IMG/VR virus record: IMGVR_UViG_3300020469_000124
Span: 1-35,539 of that record
DNA from: a virus
Direction: 5' to 3' (one strand)
DNA: 35,539 nt
The notes beneath the pieces were generated by a model. That model saw only the letters and a program-made list of their open reading frames with translations, was not told the DNA's origin and did not search any database. Within the stretch, counting starts at the first letter, position 1. Each line of letters opens with the position of its first letter. A program made the translations under genes and the position numbers. Positions 31,577 to 35,539 of the stretch are shown here, piece by piece.

Positions 31577-31630
31577 AAATTTTCACGGGTCAAAGATTAT
31601 AGTTATATTAGTATTATAATTAAAACTTAA
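31557..31630 (+). promoter_or_regulatory. Recurring promoter block, copy D
   Basis: ATTTTCACGGGTCAAAGATT, then ATAGTTATATTAGTATTATA, identical to copy A over more than 50 bases. The TATAAT at 31615-31620 is about 16 bases before the ATG at 31637. It overlaps the 3' end of the preceding gene. Confidence 0.65.
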
Positions 31631-31636
31631 AAAAAA

Positions 31637-31822
31637 ATGACAAAAGCCACATATATTATATTAGCCATAGTTTTAATTGGAACTAGCGCTTTAATTACAA
31701 TATCTTTTATAAAATTATTTTTTAAAGGTATGTTATTTTTAATAATGCATCCAATTCAAGCCATTTTATTCTTAATAATATTTTGGCTAATAGTAAGAAT
31801 CTTAAAATCAATAATATGTTAG
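31637..31822 (+). CDS. Small membrane protein
   Basis: A 61-residue, strongly hydrophobic protein with two spans (YIILAIVLIGTSALITISFI and MLFLIMHPIQAILFLIIFWL) and few charges, ending KSIIC. Its last codons overlap the ligase start (ATG 31816), so the two are coupled. Under promoter block D. Unknown role; could be a lysis or membrane-exclusion peptide. Confidence 0.6.
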   Translation: MTKATYIILAIVLIGTSALITISFIKLFFKGMLFLIMHPIQAILFLIIFWLIVRILKSIIC

Positions 31823-33114
31823 ACAAATTAAAACAATTCGTAGAGCAAAGTAACTCTTCAAATTCAAACACTGATAAATTAAATGTACTAAAGCAGTTTA
31901 AGGATGACCACGAGGTCGTTAGAATGCTCAGGTTTGTATATTCACCCTATAAACAATATTACGTTACTTCAAAAAATCTAAAGAAGAGAAGTGACCTGGT
32001 GAACTCTCATTGTGACAATGATATTTTTTATCTTTTAAATAGATTAGATAATAGAGAAGTCACTGGTCACGCTGCAATCGCAGAAGTTAATGGCTTTATT
32101 AGTAATAATCAAGAATATGCTGAGCTTATTTATAACATAATAGATAGAAATCTTAAAACAAGATCTACAGCATCTATGATTAATAAAGTAATTCCAGGCT
32201 GCGTGCCAACGTTTGATGTTGCATTAGCATCTGCATATGATGAGAAAACCAAAAAGAAAGTAGATTTTATAGAGAGCGATTGGTATCTTAGTAGAAAATT
32301 AGACGGGGTAAGATGTCTTGCATTTTTCAATGAATGGGGAGAAGTTAGCCTTTACTCAAGAAGCGGTAAGCCATTTACAACTTTAAACAAAGTTAAAGAA
32401 GAATTGCAAAATTTAGATTTACAAAATGTAGTAATGGATGGTGAAATCTGTATTGTAGATGAAAAAGGAGACGAGGATTTTCAATCTATTATTAAAGAAA
32501 TTAAAAGAAAAGATCACACAATCGAAAAACCTCTATTTCAAGTTTTTGATTTAATTACAGCTGAGGATTTTTCAAATAAACTATCAAAAGAAATATTGTA
32601 CACTAGACTACAGACTCTTGAAATGATTCTTGCAGATACAAGTTTAAAATACGTTAAATATCTACAACAATATTTAACTACAGGCGAAGAGATGGTAAAT
32701 GAACAAATGACAATTGCAGCTAAAGAAGGTTGGGAAGGTTTAATGTTAAGAAAGGATGATGTTTATAAAGGTAAAAGAAGTCAAGATATTTTAAAGGTTA
32801 AAAAAATGCACGATGAGGAGTATGTTGTAGTTGACATTGAAAATGCAATTAATAGAGTAATTGTAGATGGTAAAGAAGTCGATGAAATGATGTTGAAAAA
32901 TGTTATTATAGAACATAAAGGAAATAAAGTGCAAGTTGGAAGCGGCTTTAGTCTTGAAGAAAAAAGAAACTATTTTGAAAATCCTAATAAAATATTAGGT
33001 AAGACTATAACTGTACAATACTTTGAAGAAACTACAAATCAAAATGGAACACATTCACTAAGGTTTCCAGTAATTAAAGCTGTTTACGAAAACGGTAGAG
33101 TAGATTTTATATAA
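31816..33114 (+). CDS. gp30: ATP-dependent DNA ligase (T4 gp30-like)
   Basis: Seals nicks in replicating phage DNA. I use ATG 31816 (MLDKLKQFVEQ), 432 residues, although the frame is open from 31783; T4 gp30 has 487. Nucleotidyltransferase motifs: I, SRKLDGVRC with the adenylated Lys161; III, VVMDGEICIV; IV, EGWEGLMLRKDD; V, DILKVKKMHD. An OB-fold C-terminus follows (EYVVVDIENAINRVI, GKTITVQYFEETTNQNG, HSLRFPVIKAVYE). All catalytic residues are present. Overlaps the upstream membrane protein by 7 bases. Confidence 0.95.
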   Translation: MLDKLKQFVEQSNSSNSNTDKLNVLKQFKDDHEVVRMLRFVYSPYKQYYVTSKNLKKRSDLVNSHCDNDIFYLLNRLDNREVTGHAAIAEVNGFISNNQEYAELIYNIIDRNLKTRSTASMINKVIPGCVPTFDVALASAYDEKTKKKVDFIESDWYLSRKLDGVRCLAFFNEWGEVSLYSRSGKPFTTLNKVKEELQNLDLQNVVMDGEICIVDEKGDEDFQSIIKEIKRKDHTIEKPLFQVFDLITAEDFSNKLSKEILYTRLQTLEMILADTSLKYVKYLQQYLTTGEEMVNEQMTIAAKEGWEGLMLRKDDVYKGKRSQDILKVKKMHDEEYVVVDIENAINRVIVDGKEVDEMMLKNVIIEHKGNKVQVGSGFSLEEKRNYFENPNKILGKTITVQYFEETTNQNGTHSLRFPVIKAVYENGRVDFI

Positions 33115-33115
33115 T

Positions 33116-33289
33116 ATGAAAAAATTAAAAAGAAACGAAGATAAAGGATGGATAGGTGGAGTATGTGCCGGTTTAGAGGATTGGACAGACATTCCAGCAA
33201 TTGTTTGGAGATGCTTATTTGTATTTATAGGAGGTACAGGACTTCCCTATTTATTATTATGGATATTTTTAGAATCTAATGAAAAATGA
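33116..33289 (+). CDS. PspC-domain small membrane protein (57 residues)
   Basis: ATG 33116 to TGA 33287-33289. The sequence KKLKRNEDKGWIGGVCAGLE, then DIPAIVWRCLFVFIGGTGLP and YLLLWIFLES, is a full PspC domain (IGGVCAGLA..., ...LPYLILWI), known from the phage shock response of bacteria. A compact membrane domain with one span. It overlaps the next ATG by 4 bases (ATGA). Rare as a stand-alone phage gene; possible membrane-stress or lysis-timing modulator, which is inference. Confidence 0.8.
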   Translation: MKKLKRNEDKGWIGGVCAGLEDWTDIPAIVWRCLFVFIGGTGLPYLLLWIFLESNEK

Positions 33290-33456
33290 CAATAACTATA
33301 TTAAATTTTAACGACGGAAAGGTTTATCAACATGTCAACGTAGACACTGATGAAATAACAGAAGACTCATGGGAAGAATGGTTAATTAAAGAAGGATATA
33401 GACCAAATAACTGTGAATGGATGATTCATGAAGACAATGAAATAATTAAAAAATAA
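33286..33456 (+). CDS. Small acidic hypothetical protein (56 residues)
   Basis: ATG 33286 overlaps the PspC stop by 4 bases. An N-terminal beta part (MTITILNFNDGKVYQHVNV) is followed by DEITEDSWEEWLIKEGYRP, then CEWMIHEDNEII. Acidic and compact. No family recognised; common type of small phage accessory protein. Confidence 0.6.
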   Translation: MTITILNFNDGKVYQHVNVDTDEITEDSWEEWLIKEGYRPNNCEWMIHEDNEIIKK

Positions 33457-33461
33457 AAAAC

Positions 33462-33632
33462 ATGAAAAATTTAGTTCGCTCTAGAAAAAAAACACATAAA
33501 AAATATTTAGAAGCTAGAATTAAAGAACTTCACGATCAATTAGTCAAGCAAGTTATAGAAGAAGGTACAGTAAATAAACACCTTAGAAAACTTTTATTAA
33601 AATACCATTATAAACTAAATCAAATTAAATGA
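33462..33632 (+). CDS. Small basic hypothetical protein (56 residues)
   Basis: ATG 33462 to TGA 33630-33632. A highly basic N-terminus (MKNLVRSRKKTHKKYLEA) and a single long helix (ARIKELHDQLVKQVIEEG). Overlaps the next ATG by 4 bases (ATGA). No family recognised. Confidence 0.6.
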   Translation: MKNLVRSRKKTHKKYLEARIKELHDQLVKQVIEEGTVNKHLRKLLLKYHYKLNQIK

Positions 33633-34138
33633 TTTTACAATCAATAACAATTCCAAGAATAAGTGCACTTTTAGTTCCGTTTGCTTTTTTTGCAGGTACA
33701 TTCGTAAATGAAGATAAAAAAGAAGAAGTCCATTTAGATGAAAACACAGTTGAAGTAGTAGATACAGTTACTGTTGTAGATTCTACTCTAATACATGCAT
33801 TAATAAATGTAGAAAGTAGAGGAGACTCAAATTGTTTAGGAGACTTACATTTAGGCAGCCCATCCGTTGGTGTACTTCAAATAAGACCAATTATGGTTAG
33901 AGAAATTAATAGAATCTTAAAAATTCAAGATTCTAAAGTCCGTTATAAAAAGAAAGATCGTTTTAGTAGAGAAAAATCTATTGAAATGTTTTATATATGG
34001 AAAAACTTTCACCACAAAGATGATAGTGATGAAGTAATTGCAAGATGTTGGAATGGAGGTCCTAAAGGTTGGAAAAGAATTAAGACTCAACATTATTGGA
34101 ATAAAGTACAAAAAGAACTTAAAGAAATAAGAGGATGA
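33629..34138 (+). CDS. Lytic transglycosylase-like protein with N-terminal signal/anchor
   Basis: A 169-residue protein. Residues 10-26 (RISALLVPFAFFAGTFV) form a signal peptide or anchor, followed by an acidic Val/Thr linker. The catalytic domain has LIHALINVESRGDSNC with likely catalytic Glu62, SVGVLQIRPIMVREIN (the GxxQI-type motif), EMFYIWKNF and ARCWNGGPKGW, as in the lysozyme-fold (SLT-like) domain of phages and bacteria. Role: cleave peptidoglycan, either as a signal-anchored endolysin or at infection. It is in a tight chain of overlapping accessory genes, not beside the holin-like gene. Confidence 0.8.
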   Translation: MILQSITIPRISALLVPFAFFAGTFVNEDKKEEVHLDENTVEVVDTVTVVDSTLIHALINVESRGDSNCLGDLHLGSPSVGVLQIRPIMVREINRILKIQDSKVRYKKKDRFSREKSIEMFYIWKNFHHKDDSDEVIARCWNGGPKGWKRIKTQHYWNKVQKELKEIRG

Positions 34139-34365
34139 AAAATTTAGAAAATAGACTTAGGCTTTTTATAGATTGGCTTGAAGATGCAGATTTTTATAAA
34201 GACAGTTATAGAGATGGACAACTTGAAACAATGATTAAGAGTGCACAAGAAGAAACTTGTAGAAAAGTGGCAGATTATTTAAGAGAAGTTTTAGATATGT
34301 CAGATGCATCAGTTGAAGAGTGTTTAGAGAAGTCAGAAATAATAGACATAGACGACGAAAAATGA
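34135..34365 (+). CDS. Small acidic hypothetical protein
   Basis: A 76-residue helical, acidic protein (RLRLFIDWLEDADFYKDSYR, CRKVADYLREVLDMSDASVE). It overlaps both neighbours by 4 bases (ATGA), so it is part of a translationally coupled chain. No family recognised. Confidence 0.65.
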   Translation: MKNLENRLRLFIDWLEDADFYKDSYRDGQLETMIKSAQEETCRKVADYLREVLDMSDASVEECLEKSEIIDIDDEK

Positions 34366-34862
34366 AAAAGAAAAAGTCTAAGAATATCAGTTTAATTTTA
34401 CCTAGAGGTAAACATATTAGTAAATCTAAAGAGAATGTAAAGATGGGAGAATGCGGCCATCCTACTGACATCGATATTAAGAAATTCTTAGATGAAAATT
34501 ATAGACCTTCGTGGGTTACAGGTTTAGAAGTTCTTGTTAGAAAAGGGCAAAAGCTACAAGCAATAAAAGAATTTAAGACTAAAGAACAATGTGGATTAGT
34601 GGTCGCTAAAGACGCAGTAGAAAAGTATATAGAAACTGGAAGATGGAACCATTATACATTCCTTAGAAGACTAAGATTAGACCAGGCATTTGTGAATGCC
34701 ACAGGTCTAGATTCAAATTCCTATAAAGAATGGTATAAAATAAATAAAGTAAAAGCAAACGATTCTTATTCAAAGGTGAATCAACCTCTTTTTACAATGG
34801 ACGCTGTTTTTGCAGTTGCACATGAATACCTAAATGTAATTAGAAATGAGACAAGATACTAA
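34362..34862 (+). CDS. Hypothetical protein
   Basis: A 166-residue protein from ATG 34362, which overlaps the previous stop by 4 bases; the frame is open upstream to 34320, but that extension is only shadow. Basic N-terminus (KKKKSKNISLILPRGKHISK). The middle part includes SWVTGLEVLVRKGQKLQAIK, KEFKTKEQCGLVVAKDAVEK (the shape of a ribosomal L7/L12-type helix segment often seen in phage proteins) and a C-terminal helical region (MDAVFAVAHEYLNVIRNE). Function unknown. Confidence 0.65.
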   Translation: MKKKKSKNISLILPRGKHISKSKENVKMGECGHPTDIDIKKFLDENYRPSWVTGLEVLVRKGQKLQAIKEFKTKEQCGLVVAKDAVEKYIETGRWNHYTFLRRLRLDQAFVNATGLDSNSYKEWYKINKVKANDSYSKVNQPLFTMDAVFAVAHEYLNVIRNETRY

Positions 34863-35046
34863 GCTTGAAATAGATCAATCATATGATAATGCTTATAGAT
34901 TATACATGGGTGAAATAGACTATGATGATTTAGGCGAAGAGTTTTGGTTACCGGTTGACCATACAGATAGAGACGTAATATTAAAACATTACGAAAATGA
35001 AGAAGAATATGAACGTTGCCAAAAGATAGTAAATGCAGTTAGTTAG
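34846..35046 (+). CDS. Small acidic hypothetical protein
   Basis: A 66-residue, Asp/Glu/Tyr-rich protein (MGEIDYDDLGEEFWLPVDHT, KHYENEEEYERCQKIVNAV). Overlaps the previous gene by 17 bases and the thioesterase by 14. Could mimic nucleic acid by its charge, but nothing else supports that. Confidence 0.55.
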   Translation: MRQDTKLEIDQSYDNAYRLYMGEIDYDDLGEEFWLPVDHTDRDVILKHYENEEEYERCQKIVNAVS

Positions 35047-35416
35047 TACACACCCAATAAAAAAATCAGATTTAGGCTTTCATGGAAACTTGTTTGGAGG
35101 GAAACTTCTGGCTTGGCTAGATGCAGCCGCAGCAAGTTTTGCAGCAGAAATGTGTGATACTCCGAGAATGGTGACAAAATGTATTGATAAATGTGTTTTT
35201 ACAAAGCCAGCAAAGGAAGGTCAACTTTTAAAGATGTATGCAAAGATAGATAGTATTGGAACAACTTCTATAGATTTATATTTAGAAGCCAGAAGCCATA
35301 ATGTATATAATGGCAAACAAAATATTATTTTACAGACAAATATAAAGTTTGTGAGAATTGATGAGATGGGAGATGCAATTCCAATTTCAGAAAGAGTAAA
35401 GGATAAATTTAAATAA
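35033..35416 (+). CDS. Acyl-CoA thioesterase, hotdog fold (YciA-like)
   Basis: A 127-residue single hotdog domain. The N-terminal motif GFHGNLFGGKLLAWLDAAAA and the helix ASFAAEMCDTPRMVTKCIDK match YciA/BFIT-type acyl-CoA thioesterases (N-x-x-G-G-x-x-L-x-W-x-D). The later strands KMYAKIDSIGTTSIDLYLEA and IILQTNIKFVRIDEMGDAIP also fit. These enzymes hydrolyse acyl-CoA to free acid and CoA. An unusual metabolic gene for a phage; it may change lipid or acyl-CoA pools during infection, by inference. Confidence 0.8.
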   Translation: MQLVSTHPIKKSDLGFHGNLFGGKLLAWLDAAAASFAAEMCDTPRMVTKCIDKCVFTKPAKEGQLLKMYAKIDSIGTTSIDLYLEARSHNVYNGKQNIILQTNIKFVRIDEMGDAIPISERVKDKFK

Positions 35417-35422
35417 AATAAA

Positions 35423-35539
35423 ATGGCACATATACAATGGGGCGGATATAAATGGCGTCCAAGAGAAAAATGGGGAACATATCACCCTGACAAAACATAT
35501 TGCTATTATGATAGAAGCGCAATAGAAATAAATGAAAAG
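35423..35539 (+). CDS. Start of a carbohydrate-active or lectin-like protein (cut by window end)
   Basis: Only 39 residues are present. MAHIQWGGYKWRPREKWGTY and the following PDKTYCYYDRSAIEIN have the Trp/Tyr-rich start of glycoside hydrolase family 16 or LamG-like (concanavalin fold) proteins, in which W-x-x-x-x-R-x-x-W-G precedes a strand rich in Asp and Ile. Seven bases after the thioesterase. Family cannot be settled from this fragment. Confidence 0.5.
   Translation, partial: MAHIQWGGYKWRPREKWGTYHPDKTYCYYDRSAIEINEK

Noticed and set aside
1-35539. tRNA or other structured RNA genes
   Set aside because: I saw no cloverleaf with a CCA-type acceptor or a T-loop consensus in the gaps, none of which exceeds about 130 bases. 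A covariance-model search would be decisive.

Overview
The window is one contiguous stretch of a T4-like myovirus genome. Every credible gene is on the + strand. The DNA is strongly AT-rich (roughly 30% G+C by eye). Start codons follow A-rich leaders with no clear Shine-Dalgarno sequence, and the one exported protein has a signal peptide ending ISAQ. Together these suggest a host in the Bacteroidota, probably a flavobacterium. That host call is inference; the T4 relationship rests on protein motifs and gene order.

Layout. (1) 1-2650: two proteins sharing an N-terminal tag, then a late sigma factor (gp55-like), a gp4-like head completion protein and a possible DNA-end protein. (2) 2685-8507: the head module in T4 order, with portal gp20, two small core proteins, a prohead protease fused to the scaffold (gp21+gp22) and major capsid protein gp23. 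(3) 8608-12882: a coiled-coil protein ending in a LETM1-like domain, a secreted repeat protein and small genes of unknown function. (4) 12938-16197: replication genes, with clamp loader gp44, a T4 Rnh-type flap nuclease, a probable gp62 and an unknown. (5) 16216-29053: a holin-like membrane protein, a very large gp14-like neck protein, terminases gp16 and gp17, sheath gp18, tube gp19, a tail-chaperone pair whose second half lies in another frame, and the tape measure. (6) 29083-35539: accessory genes, including KTSC, a catalytic-core alanyl-tRNA synthetase homologue, a RelA/SpoT-type HD hydrolase, DNA ligase, PspC, a lytic transglycosylase, an acyl-CoA thioesterase and several tiny overlapping ORFs.

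How the parts fit. The gp55-like sigma factor and the clamp-loader genes are the T4-type late transcription apparatus. GATATATA-type elements sit 7-33 bases before most virion genes and are good late-promoter candidates. A second class of promoter-like element, an almost identical 70-80 bp block present four times, precedes accessory genes instead. Six sites in five proteins carry a short (S/E)F-x-(1-4)-E sequence resembling the capsid-targeting peptide of T4 internal proteins. This suggests a set of proteins packed in the head, cut by the prohead protease and possibly injected.

Most worth checking: a possible +1 frameshift at CTT TAA between the two tail chaperone ORFs; a hairpin over the holin-like start codon that only read-through transcripts would contain; the nested scaffold start with its 14-residue repeats carrying protease-like sites; the putative injected proteins; and the AlaRS-like protein lacking the motif 2 arginine.
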